In this document: positions 36,869 through 45,518 of the stretch, piece by piece
Position numbering within the stretch: the first letter of the stretch is position 1
Layout of the letters: the number at the start of each line of letters is the position of its first letter
Origin: Alphaproteobacteria bacterium
GTDB taxonomy: Bacteria; Pseudomonadota; Alphaproteobacteria; SMXP01
Assembly: GCA_028285305.1 (NCBI GenBank)
Contig: JANQPV010000065.1
Location: 1 to 64,000 of the forward strand
Reading direction: 5' to 3'
DNA: 64,000 bases
Position numbers and translations under genes: made by a program
Notes under the pieces: generated by a model
The model's input: only the letters and a program-made list of their open reading frames with translations
What the model was told of the DNA's origin: nothing
Database searches by the model: none

Positions 36869-39121
36869 ATGAACGAATTTGTATCTCTCACTCGCCGCAA
36901 CCTGATCATCAGCGCCTCTGCCTTTGCCGGTGGCCTCGCCATCGGTGTCTCTCCCGCCCGAGCCGCCTTTAGCGACAGCAACCCTTGGGCAGGTGCCGAC
37001 GAGCCACTGGAGTTTACATCTTGGCTCGCGATACAGCCGGACGGCGAAGTGATCGTTCGGGTGACGATGCCTGACATCGGCAACGGGGTCATGACTCAGA
37101 TACCGATGACGATCAACGAAGAGCTGCGTGCCGACTGGTCGAAAATCCGAGCGGAATATGCAGATACAAACCGTGATTTCCGGGAAAACAGAGTATATTC
37201 GAAAGTTGAAGGAAGGACCGGATATTTCAGCGGCCGTTCAACGGCGACGGAACGGACACAAACAGCCCTGCAAGTAGGCGCAAGTGCGCGGGAGAGACTG
37301 AAGGCCGCGGCTGCAGAAGTGTGGGGTGTGTCGGCAAAAGACGTTGAAGCTGAAAACAGCATCCTCACACACAAGCCGACCGGCCGTACACTGACCTATG
37401 GCGATGTTGCGGAGGCCGCTTCCAGAGTACAGCTTGCATCTGAACCCGCGCCCAAGCCTCGTTCTGAGTGGGACACGCTTACTAAGGTCTCCCGCTCTAA
37501 GCTCCAAGACCCTATGCTTGTGAACGGGTCCGCAACTTATGGCATTGATGTCAATGTACCTGATAAGGTCTACGCGGCCTTGAAACAGGTGCCCGTCCAT
37601 GGCGGGCGCTTGAAGGGGTTCAATAAAGCAGCCATTATGGATATGCTCGGCGTACTTGACGTGGTTGTTGTCGACCCGGACGAACCACGGAAAGAAATGT
37701 CGGTGGAGGCACCTTATCCACTATTCTTTTCAACGGCCCAAGCCGCCGTTGCGGTGATTGCAGAACACTACTGGCAAGCGAAAACAGCGCTTGATGCCCT
37801 GCCGGTGGAATGGGATCTGGGCGCCGGCACTCAGTGGACGTCTAATGAAAAAGTCAAATCAACGGCTTTAGGGGTCATACAGACGGAGGGCAAAGTCAGT
37901 TTAGCTGAAGGCGACGCGCCTAAAGCGATTGCCGAGGCGCAAAAGGTCTTCGAGCAAGACTACTATTCCGGATACGCAGATCAAGCCGCGCTCGAACCGC
38001 TCAACGGAACCGCGCTTGTCGCGAAAGACCGTGTGGATGTCTGGATGCCCACTCAACATACCGAGCTTGCGCACATAGTGGCGGCCCAAGAAGCGGACGT
38101 AGAACTCACGGACGTGTATATGCACCAGACCTTTATTGGTGGTGCGTTCGGCAGGCGCTACTTCAGTGACGACACCCGAATGGTTGTCGCCGTCGCGAAG
38201 AAGTTTCCGGGTCGGCCCGTTCACACCATTTGGTCGCGGGAAGAAACCATGAGCCAGGGCCGGTACCGGCCCATGAGTGCAGTGAAAATCAAGGCGGGTG
38301 TTTCTGATGATGGGTATCCGACTTCATTCCTGGTTCGACTTGCCAGCAATGGTCAACAAGATCAGTACCTCAAAGATAGCCCTTACACCGGAGGTGGAGC
38401 GATACCGTCTATCCAGGTGGAGCAACATTTTCTGCCTCTGAATTTCCTGGTCGGCGCCTATAGGGGACCCTTTTATAACACCAATGCCTTTGTCATGGAA
38501 TCCTTCGTGGACGAACTGGCTCACGAAAGCGGCATTGATCCGCTTGACTATAGATTGAAGCTGCTCGAACCCTGGGCCGATCCCGGATGGGCCAATCTCT
38601 TGCAAAAACTGGCTCAGCGAGCGGGGTGGGGAGAGTCTCTTCCTGCCGGTCAAGGAATGGGCATAGCCATCGGCAACTTCGGCTATAATGGTGAACCACA
38701 AAAAGGGACCACGGCGGCGGCCGTTGCGCGTGTGGAAGTTTCCAAATCTGGAGAGCTAAAAGTCCTTCAGTTAGATGTCGGGGCGGATCCAGGCACCATT
38801 CTCAATCCTGACGCGTTTGAGACCCAATTGTACGGCGCCACTCTATTCGGCCTCAACATGGCGCTCTTAGAGGAAATGGATATCGAGAACGGCGTGGTCG
38901 TTAGCGATAATTTCGATACCTACCCCATGCTCCGGTTGCGCGACATACCCGAAAACATTCGAACGCACCTGGATGTAACGTCCGGCCACGAACGTATGGG
39001 GGAAGCTGGAGAGCCGCCTGTCGGCCCCGTTGCACCTGCCCTTGCGAATGCTATTTTCCAGGCAACAGGCAAGCGAATAAGATCTCTGCCGTTTCGAAAG
39101 GTAGACCTCAGCTGGGGATAA
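36869..39121 (+). CDS. iorB: Molybdopterin-binding subunit, xanthine dehydrogenase family (IorB type), Tat-exported
   Basis: 750 aa from the ATG at 36869 (AGGGGAGA upstream); an upstream in-frame start is read through iorA and rejected. The N-terminus SLTRRNLIISASAFAGG, ending PARA, is a twin-arginine signal. Family segments: WEEPxQ-like GYADQAALEPLNGTALV, TFIGGAFGRRYF, and the C-terminal GEPPVGPVAPALANAIF (with the catalytic Glu expected in GEPP). The exported location suits IorB. No XdhC-type insertase, cytochrome or FAD subunit is adjacent, so the physiological acceptor is unknown. Confidence 0.9.
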   Translation: MNEFVSLTRRNLIISASAFAGGLAIGVSPARAAFSDSNPWAGADEPLEFTSWLAIQPDGEVIVRVTMPDIGNGVMTQIPMTINEELRADWSKIRAEYADTNRDFRENRVYSKVEGRTGYFSGRSTATERTQTALQVGASARERLKAAAAEVWGVSAKDVEAENSILTHKPTGRTLTYGDVAEAASRVQLASEPAPKPRSEWDTLTKVSRSKLQDPMLVNGSATYGIDVNVPDKVYAALKQVPVHGGRLKGFNKAAIMDMLGVLDVVVVDPDEPRKEMSVEAPYPLFFSTAQAAVAVIAEHYWQAKTALDALPVEWDLGAGTQWTSNEKVKSTALGVIQTEGKVSLAEGDAPKAIAEAQKVFEQDYYSGYADQAALEPLNGTALVAKDRVDVWMPTQHTELAHIVAAQEADVELTDVYMHQTFIGGAFGRRYFSDDTRMVVAVAKKFPGRPVHTIWSREETMSQGRYRPMSAVKIKAGVSDDGYPTSFLVRLASNGQQDQYLKDSPYTGGGAIPSIQVEQHFLPLNFLVGAYRGPFYNTNAFVMESFVDELAHESGIDPLDYRLKLLEPWADPGWANLLQKLAQRAGWGESLPAGQGMGIAIGNFGYNGEPQKGTTAAAVARVEVSKSGELKVLQLDVGADPGTILNPDAFETQLYGATLFGLNMALLEEMDIENGVVVSDNFDTYPMLRLRDIPENIRTHLDVTSGHERMGEAGEPPVGPVAPALANAIFQATGKRIRSLPFRKVDLSWG

Positions 39122-39234
39122 CAGTTCAAGGCATAAGCCAGCGATGCGCTAGCGACACTCCGGAGTGATGGGAACCTGATTGAATTCGGGCAGCGTAACG
39201 ATGTAGCCATTTTAAAAGTAGGTAAGCGCTAAAT

Positions 39235-40248
39235 ATGTCAAATGAACTCGTTCTTGTTACCGGTGCATCCGGTTTCATCGGTACCCATACTGTTTTGGCC
39301 CTGTTGGAAAAAGGATACCGTGTTCGCGGCATGATCCGGGATCCGTCGCGAGCAGAATCGCTTACCAGCCTGTTCGAGAATTTGTCGCAGACTGAAGCGT
39401 TGGTAGATTTTGTCACTGGGGACCTTACAAAAGACAAGGGCTGGAAACAGGCGGCGCAAGGGTGCGACTATCTATTGCATCTTGCCTCCCCCATCCCATT
39501 GAATAGTCCACGTGGACGCAATGCTCTCGTTAAACCTGCTCGTGACGGGGCTCTGAGGGCTCTAAGGGCGGCAAAGGACGCCGACTGCAAACGCGTCGTT
39601 CTGACATCTTCCCTCGCGTCGGTCACCTATCAACAAGAGCACACTCAGGGTCGTCCCTATACGGAGGACGACTGGTCCGATCCTGAAAACCGCGAGATTA
39701 GTCCCTATATCCGCTCGAAGATCTTGGCAGAGCGCGCTGCGTGGGAGTTCGCGGAAGAACACAAACTCGATCTGGCGACGATCTGCCCAGGCTTAGTTTT
39801 GGGTCCTGTCCTTGAGAGTGATATCGGAACGTCCGCCCAAGTTGTTAAGCAACTGTTGGATGGCACTCTCCCCATGTATCCCAGGTTCGGCTTCAGCATT
39901 GTTGATGTCCGTGATGTTGCAGCGATGCACGTCATGGCCATGACAAACCCGAAGGCAGAAGGTCAGCGTTTTGTTTGCGGTGGGGAGTTCATGTGGCTGG
40001 AAGATATAGGTCGGATACTGCAGGAGACATATCCCGATAGAAAATTGCCTAAACGCCGCATGCCGAACTGGTTGGTGCGCGTTGCTGCAATGTTCAATCC
40101 TCCGCTAAGAGCCGTGTTGGGTGACCTTGGTCGCACACAGATCGTATCCCACGAAAAGGCGACAACTCTGCTAGGGTGGCAGCCTCGACCCGAGGAGGAA
40201 GCAATCCGTGCGACTGCTGAGTCGTTGATCGCACAAGGGGCCGTTTAG
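39235..40248 (+). CDS. NAD(P)-dependent epimerase/dihydroflavonol-reductase-like SDR
   Basis: 337 aa, extended short-chain dehydrogenase. Nucleotide motif VTGASGFIGTHT (8-19), catalytic YIRSK (YxxxK) about residue 157, and a C-terminal part resembling dihydroflavonol 4-reductases and NAD-dependent aldehyde reductases. It lies downstream of iorAB on the same strand (about 110 bp), so it may process the product of that oxidoreductase. The substrate is unknown. Confidence 0.85.
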   Translation: MSNELVLVTGASGFIGTHTVLALLEKGYRVRGMIRDPSRAESLTSLFENLSQTEALVDFVTGDLTKDKGWKQAAQGCDYLLHLASPIPLNSPRGRNALVKPARDGALRALRAAKDADCKRVVLTSSLASVTYQQEHTQGRPYTEDDWSDPENREISPYIRSKILAERAAWEFAEEHKLDLATICPGLVLGPVLESDIGTSAQVVKQLLDGTLPMYPRFGFSIVDVRDVAAMHVMAMTNPKAEGQRFVCGGEFMWLEDIGRILQETYPDRKLPKRRMPNWLVRVAAMFNPPLRAVLGDLGRTQIVSHEKATTLLGWQPRPEEEAIRATAESLIAQGAV

Positions 40249-40728
40249 GTTCTACGGTTGATCAAGAGAAAAACACTACACCAATGCGTCAGGTTTCTCT
40301 TCAAACCGGACATGCGCAAGACGCTCTTCGAATGTCCGATTGTGGCGACAATCCGACAAGCCGAATCAAAAAATGATAGGCGTGTGTACCGACGAATGAA
40401 TTCGGCCCCTCGCCCTACTCGCACCCCCGCCCGAATCTCGATGACAGTTTGTCCCCCAGCCCACGGACCGGTCCAATATGGAAGTTGGCACCCGCGCGGC
40501 GGTTGCCCGTTCGTTGCCTAAAGACGCTCTTCGAGCCGCGGATAAACGACGCCTCAAACTCTGCAATCGGCTCAGCTGAGCCCTCGGATTCGCCTTCAAC
40601 ACCATCGTTAGATCCTGTCGGCTCGAACGCATGGCTCCCCTGCCTCCAAACGATGCACGCCGAAATTTGGCTCATTTTCTGGGTTTCCGGGCGCTGAGGC
40701 GACCGCTCTCAGGAAAGTGATCGCAACT

Positions 40729-40748
40729 AAACTGACTCTCGTCAGTTT
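40729..40748. promoter_or_regulatory. Operator-like palindrome A1
   Basis: AAACTGAC and GTCAGTTT, perfect 8-bp arms around TCTC. The core TGAC-N4-GTCA is shared with A2 and with the site at 59498-59509. The centre is 33 bp from that of A2, about three helical turns. Confidence 0.65.
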
Positions 40749-40765
40749 TGGTATTGATTTATAAC

Positions 40766-40777
40766 TGACGTTAGTCA
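40766..40777. promoter_or_regulatory. Operator-like palindrome A2
   Basis: TGAC-GTTA-GTCA, eleven bases before the TetR start codon. It covers the position of the ribosome site (no Shine-Dalgarno is seen), so binding here could repress the gene's own expression. Confidence 0.6.
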
Positions 40778-40787
40778 ATATGAACTC

Positions 40788-41420
40788 ATGAGCAAAGAAC
40801 ACACGAATGAAAAAGAAATGACGCGGTTCGAGCGTCGACGGGCATCGACCAAAGCGCGGATCGTTGAGGCTGCGGAGCGACTGATGCGAGACCGTGGCGT
40901 CGAGGCGGTCACCATCCACGACATTACCGATGCCGCCGACGTGGGCCACGGCACCTTCTATCTTCACTTCAAATCAAAAGGCGAAGTGATCCGCCCATTG
41001 ATCGAACACCTGTCAGATCAGGTGCACGTTCGGGTTGACCAGGCCGCTCACGGAGCAACCGATCCGGCCTTGCGCATGGCGTTGGGCATACGAATCCTGG
41101 TGCGGGCAATTGCCGAAGATCCTCTTTGGAGCTGGTACGCCGGCTCGGGAACGACATTCAGCGAGTTGGTCGCTCTCATGGGTACACCGCCCGCGGAAGA
41201 TATCAGGAATGGCCTTAAAAGCGGCCGATATGATGTTTCAAATCTCCCCGCAACAGTGAACTTCATGAACGGCGCATTTGTCGGAATGATTACGGCCCTC
41301 AACGAAGGCGCGGACGCCGGAGAAACTGCCGACTTGACAGCGGAATTGGTGCTGCGCGTCCTCGGCATTCCCGCCGAAGAGGCCGCGCAGATAACAAGCG
41401 AACCCTTAGAGACCCACTAA
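40788..41420 (+). CDS. TetR family regulator A
   Basis: 210 aa. HTH with the segment VTIHDITDAADVGHGTFYLHFKSKGEV, nearly the same as in the regulator at 59562 (VTIQDITEAADVGHGTFYTHFKTKMEV). The two also share the EDPLWSWY/ADPLWTWF region and the LGIPxxE C-terminus, so they are paralogues. It is followed at 47 bp by a flavoenzyme gene on the same strand. Both regulators have TGAC-N4-GTCA palindromes upstream. Confidence 0.87.
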   Translation: MSKEHTNEKEMTRFERRRASTKARIVEAAERLMRDRGVEAVTIHDITDAADVGHGTFYLHFKSKGEVIRPLIEHLSDQVHVRVDQAAHGATDPALRMALGIRILVRAIAEDPLWSWYAGSGTTFSELVALMGTPPAEDIRNGLKSGRYDVSNLPATVNFMNGAFVGMITALNEGADAGETADLTAELVLRVLGIPAEEAAQITSEPLETH

Positions 41421-41467
41421 CCCTCTGCTTACAGATTACCCTGTGGCAGAAGCGAAAGGAGAACAAG

Positions 41468-42688
41468 ATGTCGAGTACTCACCTCGCGGCGGCGGAAGTG
41501 AAGCAGAAAAAGTCGCCAAACACTCACCTCGAACCCGCCGAGCTCATCGAAGCTGCGGAGAATCTCGTCCCTCTCTTGCGCGAAAAAGCGCGCGACGCCG
41601 AGATTGCCCGAAAGCCTCTTGATGAAGTCATCGATGTGATTCGAGAAGCCGGCCTCTTCTCCCTCATGGTTCCGAAGTGTTACGGCGGACACGAAGCAGA
41701 CCTGGACACCTTCTTCGAGGTCTCGCTCATACTCTCGCGCGCGGACGCATCGATGGGGTGGCTTGTGTCATTCTATTTGGAACACGCCTTCTGGTTCTGC
41801 GGCTTCCCCGAAGAGTTCCAAAAGGAATTGTTCTCCAACACATCATATGTTCTCGCGCCCGCAACGCTCAACATGGGAGGCGGCAGCGCCCAAGAAGTCG
41901 AGGGCGGCTACCGCGTCAGCGGCCGGTGGCAATGGGGAACGGGCATCATTCATGCGGACTGGGTCCTGGTGGGGGCGCTCATGGCGAGCGACGACGGCCC
42001 TCCGGCGCCGCGTTTCTTCGCCATGCCCCGCGACGAAGTAGAGGCGATCGACACCTGGCACGTCGCCGGCATGTGCTCGACGGGGTCCTTCGACATCAAA
42101 GTTGATGACGTGTTCGTGCCGAAGAACCGCACCGTTGCGATGTTCGACCTAACCAATGCAACGACCGCCCAGCAGATTCACGATGGCCCTCTCTATCGCA
42201 CTCCGCTCATCCCCATCCTTGGATTCGCATCGGCATTGTCTATGCTCGGCGCCGCACAAGGCGCGCTCGAAGAATACCAAACACAGACAAAGGCAAAAAT
42301 CGCGGCAAACCAACAGCGCGCCGGGGGCGCCATCAAAGACGAAGGCAAGCCCTCCGTCGTTGCCAGCGCCGCGCTTACAATCAACGCCGCCGAGCTGGTC
42401 CTCCGGGATGTCCTGCGCGAGGTCATGGAATACCGGGACGACGCCACGCAGGCTATGAGAGGCAGCTGGCTGTCGCGCATGTCGCACGCCATTTTCATGT
42501 GCCGAAGCGCGGTTCAGGACATTGTCTCTGTTACGGGCGCAAGCGGGAGCCGATTGGAAAGCCCCATTCAACGCGCGCTCAGAGATATCTCAACGGGATC
42601 AAATCACGTGCTCTTTGATCGCGAGGCCAGATATGCCGACTACGGCCGAACCCTGTTGGATCAGCCGATCCAGAGCATGATGGTGTAA
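41468..42688 (+). CDS. Acyl-CoA-dehydrogenase-fold flavoprotein (group D monooxygenase-like)
   Basis: 406 aa, acyl-CoA dehydrogenase fold: N-terminal helices, a middle beta domain (RVSGRWQWGTGI, GMCSTGSFDIKVDDVFVP) and a C-terminal helical bundle. The PLDEVIDVIREAGLFSLMVPKCYGG opening and the GTGSxD-type middle match the two-component monooxygenase branch (HsaA, HpaB-type), which uses reduced flavin from a partner. No flavin reductase is nearby. The gene follows TetR A; its ribosome site is AAAGGAG. A true acyl-CoA dehydrogenase role cannot be excluded. Confidence 0.8.
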   Translation: MSSTHLAAAEVKQKKSPNTHLEPAELIEAAENLVPLLREKARDAEIARKPLDEVIDVIREAGLFSLMVPKCYGGHEADLDTFFEVSLILSRADASMGWLVSFYLEHAFWFCGFPEEFQKELFSNTSYVLAPATLNMGGGSAQEVEGGYRVSGRWQWGTGIIHADWVLVGALMASDDGPPAPRFFAMPRDEVEAIDTWHVAGMCSTGSFDIKVDDVFVPKNRTVAMFDLTNATTAQQIHDGPLYRTPLIPILGFASALSMLGAAQGALEEYQTQTKAKIAANQQRAGGAIKDEGKPSVVASAALTINAAELVLRDVLREVMEYRDDATQAMRGSWLSRMSHAIFMCRSAVQDIVSVTGASGSRLESPIQRALRDISTGSNHVLFDREARYADYGRTLLDQPIQSMMV

Positions 42689-42691
42689 CCA

Positions 42692-43255
42692 ATGACCAAA
42701 CCGCGCATTGATCCCTTATCAATAAAAGAATCGACAAAACTGGTCCGGCAGGTCGGGATTGCGGAGGAGAAAGCCGCAGGTTCGATTTATCGTGTCTTGC
42801 TTCGCCAGCCGCGGTTCGGGCAACTGATCAACCAAATGGTCGAAATGCTGCTGACAGAGAGTACCCTGGACCCCCGGCTACGTGAACTGGTCATTATGCG
42901 GATCGGTTGGTTGAAGAAAGGCGTCTACGAGTGGTCCCACCACTGGAACTTGGCGAAACGAGATGGCGTCGAGGAGAGCGATATGCTCGCAATGAAGGAT
43001 TGGGAAGCGCATGATCATTGGTCGCCCGTTGAAAGGACCCTATTTCGCGCCACCGACGAGACACTCGCAAACGGTACAATCTCGCAGGAAACATGGTCCG
43101 ACTGTGTGAAGCACTTTCCGACCGAGCCGGAGCTGATCGACGTCGTCGCGACCATCGGGGTCTGGAATATGATCTCTGAAATCCTCACCACCCTCGCTGT
43201 GCCGCTCGAAGAGAGCATTGCGGCATGGCCGCCCGATGGCATTGGACCAGCTTAG
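42692..43255 (+). CDS. Carboxymuconolactone decarboxylase family protein
   Basis: 187 aa, AhpD/CMD helical fold. The region LTESTLDPRLRELVIMRIGWLKKGVYEWSHHWNLAKRDGV is the core; the usual CxxC of AhpD is absent, so it is not a peroxidase-type member, and His pair HH (in EWSHHW) stands in the active-site helix. It is 3 bp downstream of the flavoenzyme, hence cotranscribed. A paralogue of the same family sits in the other TetR-controlled operon (56620). Confidence 0.85.
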   Translation: MTKPRIDPLSIKESTKLVRQVGIAEEKAAGSIYRVLLRQPRFGQLINQMVEMLLTESTLDPRLRELVIMRIGWLKKGVYEWSHHWNLAKRDGVEESDMLAMKDWEAHDHWSPVERTLFRATDETLANGTISQETWSDCVKHFPTEPELIDVVATIGVWNMISEILTTLAVPLEESIAAWPPDGIGPA

Positions 43256-43322
43256 AAATCTAAATTGTTACTGTAGAGACTTTCTTTCCATAAGCCTGAA
43301 TCTGTCGCTTTAGGAGGTTCCC

Positions 43323-43718
43323 ATGCGCCGCTCGTTTCAAATCGCGCTCCTAGTGGTGGCGTTCATTCCATTTGCCCTCGGCGCCTTGAGTCTGATCGGC
43401 GGCGCCGCCCGGCTTTTGCCGGAGGACTTGGTAACAGCCAGGCTCGACAGCCAAATGCGGTTCTATGCGGTCTACTCCATGCTGCCGCTCTTCATCACGA
43501 TATGGATTGTCCGCAATTTGGATATCGCCGGGTCGGTTTTGATGATCATTCTAGGAGCGACAGCGCTCGCCGGCATGGCGCGCCTTTACTCGGCGACGCA
43601 CTACGGCATGCCGGAACCGGCGATGATGGGCGCCATTATCCTCGAGATCGGCGTGCTGTTGTTCGTTCCTTGGTACTGGCTGGGCGTCCGCCGAGCTAAA
43701 CTTCTATCCACTGAGTGA
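43323..43718 (+). CDS. DUF4345-like membrane protein
   Basis: 131 aa with four hydrophobic spans (about 5-28, 48-66, 70-90, 98-120). The MRFYAVYSMLPLF and ARLYSATHYGMPEP stretches fit the DUF4345 family of small membrane proteins. AGGAGG precedes the start (43313-43318). It follows the CMD gene by 67 bp. Function unknown. Confidence 0.7.
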   Translation: MRRSFQIALLVVAFIPFALGALSLIGGAARLLPEDLVTARLDSQMRFYAVYSMLPLFITIWIVRNLDIAGSVLMIILGATALAGMARLYSATHYGMPEPAMMGAIILEIGVLLFVPWYWLGVRRAKLLSTE

Positions 43719-43773
43719 TCGTTCCGTACGGATACTTTTTGGCCGCAACGATACCATGATCGGATCCACCACA

Positions 43774-44229
43774 ATGAAACGGCTTCTCGTTGGTTTGCTG
43801 ACTATCATCGGTCTTGCCATCGGCGCGGCGCTGCTATCTCCGATAAGCCCCCTACCGGGCGGCGCTCTCACCGGAGAGGTTGCCGACGAACCCGTGAATG
43901 ATTGGTCATTCGCCGCCGACGAGTCTTTTGGTTACTTGGAAACACAAGTCCCGGAACCGCGTACCATAACCGTCACCTGCATTGTTTCGGATGGTCAGCT
44001 CTATGTGGGTTGCAGTTCGTGTTCCGGCAGATATTGGTCGCAACGCCTCATTGCGGAACCCAAAGTTAGGTATCGCGTTCTCGGAAAAATATACAATGTG
44101 ACGGCAACCAGGGTGGAGGACGCGGACGAAATCGATCGTGCTTGGCGGGCGCGCGCCGCCAAAAATGTAACGGCAAATCCAGATCAGATTGCTGATGACT
44201 TTTGGTTCTTCCGCCTCGTCTCTCGCTAA
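43774..44229 (+). CDS. Membrane-anchored split-barrel-like protein with CxxC (family member 3)
   Basis: 151 aa from the ATG at 43774; an upstream ATG at 43756 would add six residues, but MKRLLVG aligns with MKRVIFG of member 2. Anchor about 4-24, then SPLPGGALTGEVA, DWSF, YLETQVPEP, VTCIVSDGQLYVGCSSCS with a CxxC, YW, and a C-terminus ending WFFRLVSR. Same family and layout as the 34046 protein. Inferred to face the periplasm. Function unknown. Confidence 0.65.
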   Translation: MKRLLVGLLTIIGLAIGAALLSPISPLPGGALTGEVADEPVNDWSFAADESFGYLETQVPEPRTITVTCIVSDGQLYVGCSSCSGRYWSQRLIAEPKVRYRVLGKIYNVTATRVEDADEIDRAWRARAAKNVTANPDQIADDFWFFRLVSR

Positions 44230-44256
44230 TGACGCTATGAATCAGAGGAATCCAAA

Positions 44257-44745
44257 ATGATACCGTCGACGTTGGCGCGCAATACAGTCTCATATCTTAT
44301 TGTGCTGAGCATAACGACACTGCTTATCTCGGAAGCAAACGCGTCGTACGCCCTCCAAGAGTGGAACATGGAGACGCGCCTGAACTTGCCCCTGTGGCTA
44401 GGTGTTTGGTTGCTGGGTGTATTGCTGCCGGCAAATCTTGCGTCGGTGTTCTTCGTGAAAAACCACGTTGCCGCCAGATGGGTGCTGGGCGGTTTTGTGT
44501 GCAGCCACCTGTGGCTAACCATTGTGGAAGTCACTGGCGCCTTTTCAGTCCAAGGCGGGTTGGTATCGCTCGGTCACATCATTTTTTGGTCACCGGCGAT
44601 CTACGCTCTGTACCGATATCGTTCCGAAATCAAACTGCCGTCTGCCTATGGGATCTGGGCATGTGTGATGCTCTTCGTCTACGGGGTGTCGATGATATTC
44701 GATATCCGGGACGCGACCATTTGGATCAACGCTCAGTTTGCTTAG
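44257..44745 (+). CDS. Four-helix membrane protein, unknown
   Basis: 162 aa with hydrophobic spans near 9-25, 45-68, 75-100 and 132-150. I recognise no family. It lies between two members of the anchored split-barrel family on the same strand, 27 bp after the first, so all may be cotranscribed. Confidence 0.6.
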   Translation: MIPSTLARNTVSYLIVLSITTLLISEANASYALQEWNMETRLNLPLWLGVWLLGVLLPANLASVFFVKNHVAARWVLGGFVCSHLWLTIVEVTGAFSVQGGLVSLGHIIFWSPAIYALYRYRSEIKLPSAYGIWACVMLFVYGVSMIFDIRDATIWINAQFA

Positions 44746-44958
44746 CTAAAACGCAATAGATCAGTGCATTTAAAACTTGACGTGACGTCTTTTGCAACAA
44801 GGGATCGTCCGGTTGCCGGCTCTTATCTGACCAGCCGAATGATTGGGCGCTCGCCGCCGGTTTGACAAACTTTGGAAAACCACGACTATTGAGTTTCCGT
44901 CAGCACGTACGGGCGAGGATTGGGGCAAACCACAACACAGGCTGAAGCTTAGGCGAGA

Positions 44959-45381
44959 ATGTTCATGTTGAGATGGATCATGTATTTGATCGTGTTGGGG
45001 GCCGCCTTTTTGGCGGGCGTCTACTTTTATCTGCCGTATAACGACGGACCCATCGTGGTATTGCCGGGTGGTGAATTCAAAGGCGAGGAGGCCTCGGCGG
45101 AGAATTGGGAGTTTGCCTCGGTCTACCCAACTTTGCAGCTCGAGATGAGACCGAGCCGGCCGTACTCCGTGAACCTCAATTTTGTGCTGCGGGAAGACAA
45201 GCTGTATATTGATCCGGCACCGACCAGACGTTGGTATACGTATCTTGTCGAAAATCCGGAAGTGAGGGTTCGATTCGATAAAGATATATATCGTGCGTAT
45301 GCGGTTCATGTAACCGATGAAAGTGAGATTGCCGGGATGGACCCCGAACGCGAGATCTATCGTCTCGAGTTGAGGGAGTGA
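44959..45381 (+). CDS. Membrane-anchored split-barrel-like protein (family member 4)
   Basis: 140 aa. Anchor about 3-25, then a PGGEFKGEE turn like that of members 2 and 3, ENWEF in place of NDWSF, LQLEMRPSRPYSV, then FVLREDKLYI, RRWYTYLVENPEVRVRF and a KDIYRAYAVHVTDESEI strand. It lacks the CxxC. The long antisense frame at 44770-45477 is rejected. Function unknown. Confidence 0.6.
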   Translation: MFMLRWIMYLIVLGAAFLAGVYFYLPYNDGPIVVLPGGEFKGEEASAENWEFASVYPTLQLEMRPSRPYSVNLNFVLREDKLYIDPAPTRRWYTYLVENPEVRVRFDKDIYRAYAVHVTDESEIAGMDPEREIYRLELRE

Positions 45382-45518
45382 CAGATGTTTTGTCAGATAC
45401 ACTTTCTTGCGTTCTAACAAGGTTTGGTGTTTCGACACCTTTGCTATACCTGTTCGCCCTTTATTGGAGGCCATCAACGTGTTGGTAATTTGTAATTGGT
45501 CCGCTGGAAACTAAAGCT

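Larger units (their letters stand above)
40249..40787. promoter_or_regulatory. Intergenic region upstream of the second TetR
   Basis: 539 bp. The left 400 bp shows no gene I can support; frames such as 40415-40675 minus have no family features. The right end holds two operator-like palindromes (40729-40748 and 40766-40777) described separately. Confidence 0.5.

Noticed and set aside
44770-45477. 235-codon minus-strand frame opposite the split-barrel member 4 gene
   Set aside because: Antisense to a better-supported gene with anchor, family motifs and ribosome site; no recognisable features of its own.
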